In this document: positions 40,801 to 50,306 of the stretch, in pieces | Layout of the letters: every line of letters begins with the position of its first letter | Position numbering within the stretch: position 1 is the stretch's first letter | Assembly: GCF_029227915.1 (NCBI RefSeq) | Contig: NC_079877.1 | Span: forward strand, 30,529,851-30,593,850 | Length of the DNA: 64,000 nucleotides | DNA from: Hydractinia symbiolongicarpus | Taxonomy: Eukaryota; Cnidaria; Hydrozoa; Anthoathecata; Hydractiniidae | Reading direction: 5' to 3' | Position numbers and translations under genes: made by a program | Notes under the pieces: model-generated | What the model saw: the letters and a program-made list of their open reading frames with translations, nothing else | The model's database searches: none | What the model was told of the DNA's origin: nothing

Positions 40801-43800
40801 TCCTGCTTACGTGATAACCTCCTATCTGTTAGATTAGTATCAATATATGAATTCCAAAATGGCCATCCCCGTTCACGCTCTGCTAATATACTATTCAGTT
40901 CTGTTTTACTAACTTTTTGTTTTGATACATCACGATGCAAGCTTTCCTCAATCTTGTTAGTATGCTCTTTCGTAAATTCGTCACTTGTTGGTATTACTTC
41001 ACAATTATTGTCTTTAACCCCACATTTGTCAGTATTCCAAGATTCGTTACTTGTCTGCATTATTTCAGAATGGTCTTTTATTTCATGTATTTCGTTTGGG
41101 TTGCAAGATGATTGTTGTAAATTTAAACTTTTACAGTTCCCTTCTTGATCTTCTAAAACAAGCGTTGCCCTTTCATATTGTGACAAAGACATTTCCTTTA
41201 ACGGTGAAATATTTTTAATTTTGATTTTCTTTCTTGGTTGTGAAATGGGAGAACCAGAATCAGTAGCATACTTTATGCGAGCTTTTTTCTAAAAAAGAGA
41301 ATTTTACAGATTTTAAAAGTTTTTTCTATTATCTAATGTATTTAGAATGAGTCAACACGTGTCTCAGACAGGACATCCAGATACATATACTTATTGGGAA
41401 AATCAAATTTGAACCTTTCAACTCCTTCTTTCCCCACCTATTTTGACAATTTCCCTAATTTGAAAAGCTATTTTTTGCTTGTACACAAATCCTTTAAACC
41501 TTAATTCTTTCCAACCATTTCACAAAAGCATGTAATGTATAGAAAATTATGTTAGTGTTCTCTGGACAATGGAAGAAATAGGTAAAAAAAACTTCCACAA
41601 AAAAATTTAGTATCGACAGGCCATTGATGACGTCTTGAAAATATAACCCTCCATTGTTGTTAACCTAATCAAGTCAATTTTCAAATTTATTCTCTCTGAA
41701 AACACAGTAACATAGGTAGAATGTACAACTAGTACTTTTATAAACATTCTGTATAAACATTCTGTATTTTAGGCAATTAATTGTAAAAAAGCAAATGTAA
41801 ATTGTCCACTCCACTTTTTTATTCTTTTATGTTAAAAACTTTGAGATATCTTTCATTCTCAACATTAATGTTGGTCACTATAAAATACTGTACAATACAA
41901 CTCAAATCTTAATTGTAAAACTTTTTAGAACATTTCAAAACTTATTAATTTGTAAGTTGCTTTATTCTGCACAAATCTGCAAGTTCCGAAAGCTTTTGTA
42001 GTCATAAAAAATGCAGAACAGCATTTGTGTTTACACATTGCAGTAAATTGGGAGCACACATGTTCAAATTTTGTTGTTTTCCTGGAGTAGCTTGTGTGGC
42101 GCCGTAGATTAGTGGTTATAGCTCTCGTACTCTGTGCGGGAGACCGGGGTTCGATTCCTCTTGACGGCGATTCAACATGGGCGAGTGAATGTTACCATAG
42201 CCCCGGGTTAACCCAAGCCATGTGAGGGAAATTGGGAAGATGGCACACTGTGTGGGCCGTTGGATGTTGCCGGGAGTTGTTTAGTAGAGCGCGGGCTCTA
42301 ATTGGGTCTGCGTAGCTCAAAATGAGCATTAAATACTTTAGGACTCTCCATCTACGCCATGGCCCCTCCTGGAAATAATAGACAGGGTATATCCCTCGAT
42401 ATTTGTGAGGCTAGCCATGTAAAATATGCACATCTATCTATCTTCCAATGACTGTTACTCTCATAAAACAAACCTTCATGACTGGTGAAGCTTCAGATAA
42501 ATGCAAATCTAAAAATAAATAATATATTAATACCATAAATATGAGCAAAAAATACTTTATAACCCAACATTATAAAGTAAGCTTAGCCAAATCATTTTGT
42601 TCACAGATTTAAAGACAAACACATATTAAAGAAAATGTAAACAATTAAAACAATGTAAACAATTAAAAAAAACAACATATGTTAACAACCTACCATTTGA
42701 GATCATTTCACATTTCATTTCACTTGAAGCAACTGTTGGCGGAGATAGGAGCATTTTGTATTTCCTTTTTAAGGCTGGTGTGTCATACACAAAATCATGA
42801 TTTAGAGTTGACTTTTGTATTCGTTTTGGACGGGAACAATCTGAATATCTTATTGTCATCTTTAGTGAGTTAGAGGAAGGAGTAATTGCACCCTTCCTTA
42901 ACTTAGTTTTGCATGCTTTGTTCAGCAAACTTTTGGCAGTTTTATTAGCACTAGATAGATTCTTGTGACTTTCTAATTGGACTATTTTACAAAATGGTTC
43001 TAAACTTGGCAGCGATTTTGGATTTTCAAATTTACATGGCAGCTTTGTTGCTTTGTTGGAATTGTTGTTAACTTTAAGAACTGTTTCTTCTTTATAACGA
43101 GAGTGTTTTCTATAATTCAAATATTTTTTCTTGTATGGGTTGTCTTCATTGGGTGATAAATAATCAGCATACATGCTTTTTCTCAGCTTTCTCGGAGAGT
43201 GTACACTTTTAGCTTCCATAAGTGGTTTACCATCATCGAAACCAATAAAGTTTTGTTCCTATAACCAAATTATAGATCAGATTAAGTATAATATAAGAGT
43301 TCTGAGGAAAGTAAAATGTTTATTAATATTTTCGATAAACTTATAACTAGTTAAAGGCACCTAATCACTCTTACTGCAAATAAAATAACATTACATTTTT
43401 TATCTATTTCAGTCCAGGAATATCCTGAAAATTTGAAGATCTAAAAGTTACTAGAACTAGAAATAACAATACTTAAATTTCTAGTGTTTCTTGATGTTAT
43501 TTTCTAGTCGCCATATTCAACGATTTCCTTGATTCCTTATTCCTCAAACAAGTACCTCAAACAAGGAAAGAGTGCCCACATTGAGACTTTAGAGATAGTT
43601 AAAGAACTATGGAGATAAATAATTTTAAAGCGTACAAAGGGAATTACTAAAAAAATGTATATACAGAAAAAACTTTCTCAATAGGAAAACGAGCTGTTTA
43701 AACAAATAAGCACTAGCAAAAAGTAAGGCAAAAGCGAAGCAAGTTGTCTTCGAAAACAAATACAAGAGGTAGCTGGGTGTTACAAAGAAGCCTGATTTGA

Positions 43801-46105
43801 GAAAGTTAAAATGTTTAATTCATATAGAAAAGCACAGAAACTTTGATTGACTTATCATAGTCAGAACTTTTTTGGTATATTTATAAGAAGCATTACAATA
43901 AAAATGTAGCTACATATGTTTTCCCTTATTGATTAAATTTTTGGTCATATGACATGTATCCACCAAGCACATGGTTGATTTAGCAGTGTGTTATGATTAT
44001 GTGAATCATGCAATTAATTGCAATGGCAGAGAGAGATCAGCGTGAGTTTGCTAATTCAGTTTGCCAGTTCAGTTATTATAAACATGTTCTGATCTTTAGT
44101 TTTCAATAATAAGATAATTTTTTTTATCTATATATATCTTTCACTTTTTACAATAAATTAGGGACCTTAAAAACATTTGCACACAAGGTGATTACACACC
44201 TTTAAGAATATGGTTTGAGGGAAAGCATGCCTTTTGCATAGTTTGAAAAAAAAATCCAAATTGGCCTATATTGGCTAACAGATATACAAATTTATCATCA
44301 GTTTTTTGCCACCATATAGGAAACGTAGGATGGCATTTATGACAACAGTACTGAATGCTGCTGTTTATTCCCATGGTTGAACATTTTATTTCTTACTGCT
44401 TAACAATTTCCTTTATTGGCTCCTTCTTTTTACCTATTTCTAAAAAAAACTAAAATTCTAGAAAATTATTAAAAACATAACAATAACTGTATTTTGTTTA
44501 TCTAATACAAGAAAAGTGTTATGCAACAGGCACACAAAATATACTGTAATTTAAAGACGGACAACCCGTGGATTTTTTCCTGGGTTACCAACTAGTTATA
44601 TTTATAATGGCCTAAATTTGCAAGAACTTTTTAGCAATCCAAATTAATAGTCACATTTGACTGATTAATTCAATTAGTTTCAGTTTATATAAATTCGGTC
44701 TAAATATTTATGGCTATCAATGTTCACTAGGTATAATGCATTTATTTCAGGCATTAGATGTACCGGGCCATTAGCAGCCAGTCACACATGAAGTTGTTTG
44801 ATTAATTGCTAAAACTGTTAAATACTTTTAAAGAAAGTGATGTAGCGTTTTTCACATTTTAAGAGTAGCCTATATTTTTCAAATGGAAATGTACCAAACA
44901 TCCATAAACTGATAATTACATTATCCTAATCAGATGAAATAAGATGGCTTTCTTTCACTCTAACTATATAGTTAAATTCAGCAGCAAGCTAATTCAGCTC
45001 TGGCATCAGCATGTCAAGAAAGAAGATGGGAAAGCTAGGTGAAGTAAACTTATTTTTAGTCCATTTCGTCACATGAAAGCATTTAAATTAATTCAAATAA
45101 AGCAGAAGGCATCAATCTACAATTTATATTTTATTAAAGCTGTAAAGAAGGTTTTCATGAGAAAAAAGGAAAAGATCTTTTCACCAAATTTCAGCATATT
45201 TTTTCCTGCCATACATTATACCAGAGCCAAGGAGCTACCGCTGAAAAGTAAACAAACAACATCACGCCGCACGCACGCACGCTACCTTTATTATAATACC
45301 CTTATACGTCTGTCTGTCTATCACACAAAATGGTAGCTAACCGCGGTATCGAGACACACAGAATGCGGTTAATAAAGGACAGGCAAAACCGTGGATTTAT
45401 CCACGGGTTACCAAATATATATATGTATTGTTTGATGAAATATTTGAAAGGTTTAATCTTTAGTTGAACTTAGTATAAACTAAGGACACAGAATGATCAT
45501 TATTATTAAGACCAATCCTTGCTCCAGCAGTGCCCTTGTTTGGTCATGAATACATTTGATTTTATTGATTTGAGTTTTATTTACTTGGCAAGGTAATTTG
45601 TGCACTTTCTTATCAAACTTTTCAGAATTTGTTTAAATTAAGCCTAGCTAGCTAGAATGCAAAAAGCAATTTTAATTTTGATGATCTGCTACTAAAAACA
45701 TCACTAAGTAAACACTTTATTTAGAAAATTATACCTGGCTAGCTAGCTAGGTAGCTAATTAAAGAGTTTCTGTTTTATTTATTTTGTCAATTTATGGTGC
45801 AAAAGTAGTAAAAGCAGCCTACTGTGTATAAGAACGAAAACATTGATAAAACTGTGTATGCAACGGATGCACAGGTCAGGTGGCTAGAACTTTTATTTTT
45901 AAGGGACAAGTTATTTTACCTCATCAGAATCTCCAAACAGCTCCTGAAATTCCTTGTCTGACACAATAAAAGGTTTATTATCCAATTCACAATCCCCCTC
46001 TAGCGTCATTTTGTTGCTTTCCCTGCCGGAAGCGGACTGTTCTGCGCAATAATGGGGGTAAGATTTTGCATCAGGTGAGCTGCCAGGTATTTTCAATCGC
46101 GCCAT
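23779..46105 (-). CDS. KMT2A/B (trx): Trithorax/MLL-type histone H3K4 methyltransferase (KMT2A/B class)
   Basis: Twenty-six minus-strand exons join without a phase break into 2722 residues: 45920-46105, 42694-43258, 42474-42508, 40519-41288, 37309-37347, 36438-36541, 35629-36086, 35028-35246, 34666-34719, 34260-34574, 33634-33900, 33343-33431, 33103-33241, 32831-33019, 32641-32726, 32477-32549, 31951-32150, 27687-31237, 27507-27581, 26579-26712, 25995-26044, 25681-25851, 24983-25112, 24622-24717, 24379-24446, 23779-23884. Domain order: N-terminal FIGFDD motif, CXXC (about 497-538), PHD1-3 (708-887), bromodomain-like block (916-1004), extended PHD (1081-1196), FYRN (1237-1290), FYRC (2448-2516), WDR5-binding motif GCARAE (2524-2529), SET and post-SET (about 2582-2722). 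This order is diagnostic of MLL1/2 and Drosophila Trithorax, which methylate H3K4 within the WDR5/RbBP5/ASH2L/DPY30 complex to keep developmental genes active. It is shorter than human MLL1 (about 3970). The weakest donor is GTTGCT after 36438. Confidence 0.95.
25223..25308. repeat. Short inverted-repeat element in a KMT2 intron
   Basis: TTATCGGACAAAA at 25223-25235 is the exact inverse of TTTTGTCCGATAA at 25296-25308; a further TTTTGTCCGAC lies just inside the right arm. The 86-bp unit looks like a very small MITE in the intron between SET exons 22 and 23. Confidence 0.7.
25995..27581 (-). other. KMT2A/B (trx): KMT2 exons 19-21: FYRC and WDR5-interaction motif
   Basis: Exon 27507-27581 ([13 protein letters not shown]) and exon 26579-26712 ([19 protein letters not shown]) form the FYRC domain that pairs with FYRN after cleavage in MLL. 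The 50-nt exon 25995-26044 encodes NPHGCARAE; GxARAE is the peptide whose arginine enters the WDR5 pocket. Its presence predicts that the complex core is conserved. Confidence 0.93.
27687..31237 (-). other. KMT2A/B (trx): KMT2 exon 18: 3.5-kb central exon, largely disordered
   Basis: One exon encodes residues 1263-2447. It starts in FYRN ([14 protein letters not shown]) and ends just before FYRC (SSSLE). The bulk is Ser/Thr/Asn-rich, with Lys/Arg clusters such as KRKYRKRIK and [12 protein letters not shown] that could be nuclear localisation signals. In MLL the matching region holds taspase-1 sites and a CBP-binding activation segment. Here a GCDD follows VS at about residue 1855, and no canonical Q-x-D-G-x-D-D is visible. 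Confidence 0.92.
31597..31931. mobile_element. MITE with CAGGSCTATCAATAAG ends, copy B
   Basis: It starts CAGGGCTATCAATAAGG and ends with CTTATTGATTGGCTTG, inverted apart from a few changes. TAATC flanks both sides, a possible 5-bp target duplication. The interior shares long segments with the copy at 40206-40423, such as GCCCAATTCTGAGAAAT and AACTAGCTGAGCCATTAAT. It sits in KMT2 intron 17, ending 17 bp from the exon 17 donor. Confidence 0.8.
31951..33019 (-). other. KMT2A/B (trx): KMT2 exons 14-17: extended PHD finger and FYRN start
   Basis: Exons 32831-33019, 32641-32726, 32477-32549 and 31951-32150 encode [52 protein letters not shown] and [10 protein letters not shown], the full zinc-ligand series of an extended [22 protein letters not shown] and PVGYR then lead into FYRN. 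The match to the MLL sequence is nearly continuous. Confidence 0.95.
33634..36086 (-). other. KMT2A/B (trx): KMT2 exons 7-11: three PHD fingers and bromodomain-like block
   Basis: Exon 35629-36086 ends with [12 protein letters not shown]. Exon 35028-35246 continues PHD1 and PHD2 ([15 protein letters not shown]). Exons 34666-34719 and 34260-34574 give the linker and PHD3 ([17 protein letters not shown]), whose aromatic/Met cage in MLL reads H3K4me3. Exon 33634-33900 aligns with the atypical MLL bromodomain at [18 protein letters not shown] and leads to FPWF in exon 33343-33431. Confidence 0.93.
38874..39836 (+). CDS. Rhodopsin-class (class A) G-protein-coupled receptor, intronless
   Basis: A single 320-residue frame with seven hydrophobic segments. 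TM2 has [13 protein letters not shown]3 ends in the G-protein-contact motif [10 protein letters not shown]4 has one Trp, TM6 carries FCWLPY and TM7 LLNPMIY (NPxxY). The N-terminus is only about eight residues, without a signal peptide. The loop between TM4 and TM5 is short and lacks the Cys that normally bonds to TM3, as in melanocortin-like receptors. Intracellular loop 3 is Lys-rich and the C-tail is Cys-containing. The ligand is unknown. The gene lies wholly inside KMT2 intron 4 on the other strand. The ATG at 38874 gives the shortest sensible N-terminus before TM1. Confidence 0.9.
   Translation: MKYEDIIYYYIAPCTGLLITIFNALNIYVIMKLRVNGNLTVSKIFILNLSCSDLSVGIMMMLTRAVELLNMRVYSNQNQALHDIKSFMFRCLVQISVFCSIFNLIALTVDRYLAACHPLQHRLYTRSIAIKISISTWFASISIILSIYFILLFKYPAYMQYLSMPISFCIYAALLIFVFTYYKIFSAVRKSKMVVHMARTEKKMTNSKKKTQREEITVLKIAIIKVVLFTFCWLPYSVVLVIKLTDKCKNWKSCKKLSYTAFSLVLLNCLLNPMIYIYHIKKQLRKNIEKILPCFKHGTKQCKNMEVMCSKSNPGTIVAQ
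40206..40423. mobile_element. MITE with CAGGCCTATCAATAAG ends, copy A
   Basis: The 16-bp ends CAGGCCTATCAATAAG are perfectly inverted. Interior sequence is shared with the larger copy at 31597-31931, so this is the same family with an internal deletion. No open frame. It lies in KMT2 intron 4, between the nested GPCR gene and exon 4, ending about 95 bp from the exon 4 donor. Confidence 0.85.
42099..42445 (+). mobile_element. tRNA-headed SINE
   Basis: The head (about 42101-42171) has an A-box-like TAGATTAGTGG and a perfect B-box GGTTCGATTCC, the internal promoter of RNA polymerase III. Its acceptor stem pairs only over about 5 bp and the anticodon loop lacks U33, so it is not a working tRNA. 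A 230-bp non-tRNA body follows, ending in GACAGGGTATAT and an ATCT repeat tail. That head-body-tail order defines a SINE. It lies in KMT2 intron 3, its tail about 27 bp from the exon 3 donor. Confidence 0.85.
44555..44612. repeat. Fragment of the GGACAGGC/CCACGGGTTACC repeat family
   Basis: AAGACGGACAACCCGTGGATTTTTTCC followed by GGGTTACCAACTAG corresponds to the 3' part of the copies at 45291-45412 and 62052-62282. It is in KMT2 intron 1. A still shorter piece, GTGGATTTTTCCACGGG, lies at about 48053. Confidence 0.6.
45291..45412 (+). repeat. ACGTCTGTCTGTC ... GGACAGGC ... CCACGGGTTACC repeat
   Basis: Order of blocks: TTATAATACCC, ACGTCTGTCTGTC, ATGGTAGC, CGGTATCGAGA, AATGCGG, AAAGGACAGGC, GTGGATTTATCCACGGGTTACC. 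The same order occurs at 62153-62282. A short GTCT microsatellite inside a conserved non-coding unit recalls small Helitron-like elements, but no hairpin end was established. It lies in KMT2 intron 1. Confidence 0.65.
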
Positions 46106-47116
46106 TTTATGTTTAGAACTTTTTTTTCTTTCTACGCGTGCGCGCTTTCTTTCCCGCGCAGTAAACGAATAAATTATGACAGGAACACATAAATTACCGT
46201 GCATTTTCCGGTGCAAAAAAAAGTAACCCACCGTTCTCGAGTCACTTTTCCCCTCTTTTATTTTGTAAAAGCCACGCCAAATTTTCGCTCCCTACAACCC
46301 TACAAAATTTGATGTAAACGTACGTTTACATCACTCTTAACATTAGAAGGCTTTTTTATTTTCACTGCAAAATCTTAGCTGCACTTCTTGCGCCGTTGCG
46401 TCAAGTCTCTTTACGCACAGGTAGGACTGTGCTGCCATCCCTTTCCTAATGGATGGCAAAAATTATTAATGAGTAAAAAAGGCCCTAAAAATGTCTAAAT
46501 GCCGAGTTTTTAATTTTGTCGGTTTATCTAAAAAAATGACATGAACTATATCTCAAAATATTTTTTTCTTTGAACAATGACAATGTTAATGGTAACAAAA
46601 CAATGTTCTAAAAAACATAACATTCTTAAAAAATTTAGAAAAAAAACATCGCTCGATTTGTTTTAAAACCTCCTTCTCATTCCATATCAGAACATGGAAA
46701 CACGTCGACTAAAAACGTTTGGTTTTCTCACAAGACTTTTAACAGCGACTTTTTAAACTATTTATGTTGTTCCAAAAGAAAACGTTGACAGAAGCAATAC
46801 AAGGGGATCTCAGTTGAAACTATTTTAAAAAATCTAAAACCGAAGTTGTAATTCTGTTGAAAATTTACAAATATACATTATAGTAGTAGAGAGGATTTCA
46901 TTTTATCGGCAACCTCGTCCTTAGGTCTTTTTGTCTCTCATTTTTACTGCGCTTATGTCAAATCTTACCCTGTTCGGATAAAAAGAGAAAAAAGGCTCTG
47001 GGCACAAATTTGAATATGTTGTTCAATTAAGCGCACAGGATAAAGGTGATTTCATCGTGCCGTCACGATAATAGAGCAGAAAAGTTTGGGTTGCCAAATA
47101 TAGTGTAAACCCGCCT
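46106..47116. other. Gap between the KMT2 start and the homeobox gene
   Basis: About 1 kb holding, presumably, the KMT2 promoter and 5' UTR and the homeobox gene's 3' UTR. Around 46130-46160 the sequence is GC-richer with ACGCGTGCGCGC. A degenerate CAACCTCGTCCTTAGG near 46911 resembles the 22.6-kb repeat cluster. I see no further gene. Confidence 0.5.
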
Positions 47117-50100
47117 TTACTTCTTATAAAAAATTTTGTGGACTTTAAGCGGTTCCATCAACTGCTTAACACGTCGTAAAAGTAGTTTGTCGTCCGAAAA
47201 TGACGCGTCGTTATTTCTGTTGTCTTCGTCGTCGTTGTCACTGAACTGAACTTCGTCTGGCATTTGTATGTTACTCATATCTACAAAAAAGTAAGTGAAA
47301 TTATTGAGAGATTGTTTACATGAGAGGTGGGATGGGACGATTACAGGGACAGTGAAAAAGTGTGATGGGATAGATTTCTTTTCCTTTAAATTAAAATGTG
47401 CGAAAATTATATCGTTTGTCCAGGGACAGTGTGTTTATATCGAAAAAACGATCTGCCTGTGCTCGGATCACAGTGAAAACTTTATGTTTCACTTTGGATT
47501 AAAACGTCATTACAAGGGTAGCCTGTAAAGGGCCGAATATCTTTTGTACCAGTGTGTTTCTTATGTATGCGCATAGATCGGAAACCACATTTAGCTCTGT
47601 ATAATACAGTGTTTAATAAAGTGTTAAAATGCACTCCAGTCAGTTGAACAGAAGCGAGATATTACGCGGTTTGTGTTTCGCTTCACGCAAAGTAATTTAT
47701 GTAAACAGTTCTAAAATCGTAGATTAAGCATTCTCGTCCTCATAACTTTTTGATACACATCACGGTGTAAACAGTGAATTTATTTATTTCAAACGAAACT
47801 AGTTTGAATCCATTTTCAGTCTCGTGTAAACAATTCAAATTGAGAAATTTGATTGATTATTTTTAAATAATGTTGGCTTAATAATACTTTATATGGATAC
47901 CTAAACGTATAATTAGTCAAGTACATGATATTGTTGCTGTGCTAAATACTTTTATATAGCATATTTCTGAAAAAAAGTTTTTTATATGCACTGTTGACAT
48001 CTTCAAAACTCTTGAAACAACTTATATCTTTTCTATTGTTCTTCTGCCTTAGTGGATTTTTCCACGGGCTTATCAGCTGTGTATATATTTAGACAAAGTA
48101 ACAAATTTTGGCAGGGTTCTCAGAAGTTAAAAAAAGCTTGTGAGTTTTTAAGGCAGACAAATGAACCTTAGACCTACCAAAAAGGCCAGTGGCAAAGAGT
48201 TTCCTATCTGTCTCGTCACAAGCGCAAAAGTACGAGAACGATTAAAGAATGGTTGACTTAAATTTTACTATTTGTCCCGGCGATCGTATGTTGTGAATAG
48301 AAACGAAAAATAAAAACATTTATAAAATCTGTACTGACGGCGCAGCTAATTAACGGGTAGATTGTAGACTATGTTACCTTTTAAACTTTTGTCACACACG
48401 GATAAAATTTGAAGCAGTTTATATTTCTTCGATTTGCCAGGTTCAGGTTTAAATAACTCAACTTTTGGTACTTCTATGGTGGATCCGTCCTGATTTTCCA
48501 GATGTGAATCATTTCCAAGTCGAAAAATATCAGAAGAAAGATCCGGCCAAGTATACCCTTTAATGCGGTCGGACTTCACGCGAGGTACACTCCTCCTTGT
48601 GGTCTTTTTGCTTAAGCTGTTCTTCTTTGTCTTGCTTACATACCCATCTTCCTCTAGTTTGTATCGGCATCTCCGGTTTTGAAACCAAACCCTAACCTAA
48701 AACGAATGAATTTTCAACAGTCCGTTTTTACTTAATAAACACCTTTGACGAAAAGTAGTCTGCGGTGGAGAATAACTAGGAACTTTTTGTTTTAAGATGT
48801 CTATAGCGGATTGCGTGTTAAAGGGTCAGAAATATGACTGAAAACGAGGTTGTTAATCCAGAGAGCACTTCGAAGAAATGACAATTTACCTTTTGTAGAG
48901 AAAATCCGTCTAATGATTCTGACAGTTCTTTTTTCTCCTCTGCGCTTGGATAATGATTGGTTGTAAAAAAATTTTCTAATACTTTAGTTTGTCGAGCTGT
49001 AAACATGGAGCGATTTCTGATGGGTATCAAAGAATAGGTTTTTGCTTTGCATCTGCGCGATTCTAAAAGTTGATTAAATAGTTTTTTATCTATATTTTTT
49101 TTACCACGGAAGTTATGGAGATCGTTTACACCATCACTTTGGGCAAACCGAAACGCAGCCTAAACGATGCATTTAAAGTATTTGTGTTTTTATAGTTAAA
49201 GGTTTTAGAAAGGACATTAACAAAAAATAAACATTTGTGAGGGTGATCCAGAGAAAAAAGAGACGAGAAGAAGGAAACGAAGCAGAAGCATGGAAAATAT
49301 TCGAATAAAAAAGAAGAAAATAACAGTTGAAGTTGACTGATTTCTATATTTTTCATTGTCCATTTGTTAAAGATTTTATTGAAAAAAGAAAAAATTCAAA
49401 CTTTTATGGTCATTTTCGATGTGGAAATTAGTCGGTAAAAGTAAATTATGCCAGTGACTAAATTTTAGTAAGAAAACATCTATATTATTATATCGTCAAT
49501 AAAATTATGAGGTTTGAAATATGTTTTAAAAACCTGAGAATGACAGTTAAAATTACATAAACACTTTTGAAGAACCATGTATTTTATAGTGAACACGAGG
49601 ACAAAGTCGACTTTGATCGCGTTACAACGTACAGCGGTCGTGTGCCTGAGCAGCGTTGTCCACGGCAATCAAAAAATGCGCACTTAAACCATAAATGGCG
49701 GCGATTCAAGCAAATTCACTGGTCGAAACCAACGACCTTATGATAAACTGTAGAGCTCTCAATAATCATAATTTTTTAAATAATTTTGAATTTTTTGACA
49801 AACAACGCGACTGAAAGCGCCAAACGCAACATAAATTCCTTTACTGATGTTCACCCTGCGTCGATCAGATCGAAGTTGAGTTTTAATGAGGTGAGAATGC
49901 CCTTCATTCTGGCTATCCATGAGGTGATTTAGAGGTATTATATTCTTACAAACTATAGGTAGCTAGGTTCTTATAAAAAACAAATTATGAATTTGAAATT
50001 GATATCTGAAACAATTTCCTCGAGTGTAAAGTCGAGAAGGGTGAGGTTTGGATGTATCATGACATGAAGTAAATGAAAGAACGTTTGACACAGAAATCAT

Positions 50101-50306
50101 TAGGGACTTTGAAGGGATTTCGGGGAATAAATTTCAAAATCTGGCACTAATCGGTTACTCCCCTATAGGGTTCTAACATAATTCCTGACGAGTACCCAAA
50201 ATATAATAATAAATATTAAATACAATTAGACACACTTTTGTAACATACCTTCCATTTCTCTGAGATGCGCACTAAATCGTTGGTGGAACACGTGCGTCAA
50301 TTTCAT
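47117..50306 (-). CDS. Homeodomain transcription factor, divergent
   Basis: Minus-strand exons 50249-50306, 48890-49062, 48378-48696 and 47117-47280 join in frame into 237 residues. The homeodomain is at about 33-93: NRSMFTARQTKVLENFF (helix 1), then helix 2, then VRVWFQNRRCRYK (recognition helix with Gln50, Asn51). Between conserved Phe8 and Trp48 there is one residue more than standard. Downstream is a basic linker (SKKTTRRSVPR). The last exon encodes an acidic segment (FSDNDDEDN) and a helix-like end VKQLMEPLKVHKIFYKK. If exon 3 is read through its GTAACA donor it stops at 48346, giving a 193-residue form. It should bind DNA in the nucleus. I cannot assign a family; Cys at position 54 of the helix is unusual. 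Confidence 0.8.

Larger units (their letters stand above)
36438..41288 (-). other. KMT2A/B (trx): KMT2 exons 4-6: CXXC zinc domain split over three exons
   Basis: Exon 40519-41288 ends with [19 protein letters not shown]. The 39-nt exon 37309-37347 gives [12 protein letters not shown], and exon 36438-36541 starts WTRRC followed by a Lys-rich run. Together they supply eight cysteines in CXXC order (C-x2-C-x2-C-x5-C-x2-C-x2-C ... C-x4-C), but the KFGG loop of classical CpG-binding CXXC domains is absent. Frames across all three exons and into exon 7 agree. Confidence 0.8.
42474..46105 (-). other. KMT2A/B (trx): KMT2 exons 1-3: N-terminal region
   Basis: The start ATG (46103-46105) begins [11 protein letters not shown] in exon 45920-46105. 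The exon 1/2 junction encodes [15 protein letters not shown], matching the EEQFLGFGSDEEV segment of human MLL1. A basic, Ser-rich exon (42694-43258) and a 35-nt exon (42474-42508) follow. The menin-binding RWRFPARPGT-type motif of vertebrate MLL is not visible. An earlier exon upstream of 46105 cannot be excluded. Confidence 0.8.

Noticed and set aside
42101-42171. A tRNA gene
   Set aside because: A- and B-box match, but the acceptor stem pairs over only about 5 bp, the anticodon loop lacks U33 and a SINE body with ATCT tail follows directly.
47295-47528. 77-codon plus-strand open frame as a gene
   Set aside because: No domain or splice partner; it lies opposite the last intron of the homeobox gene.
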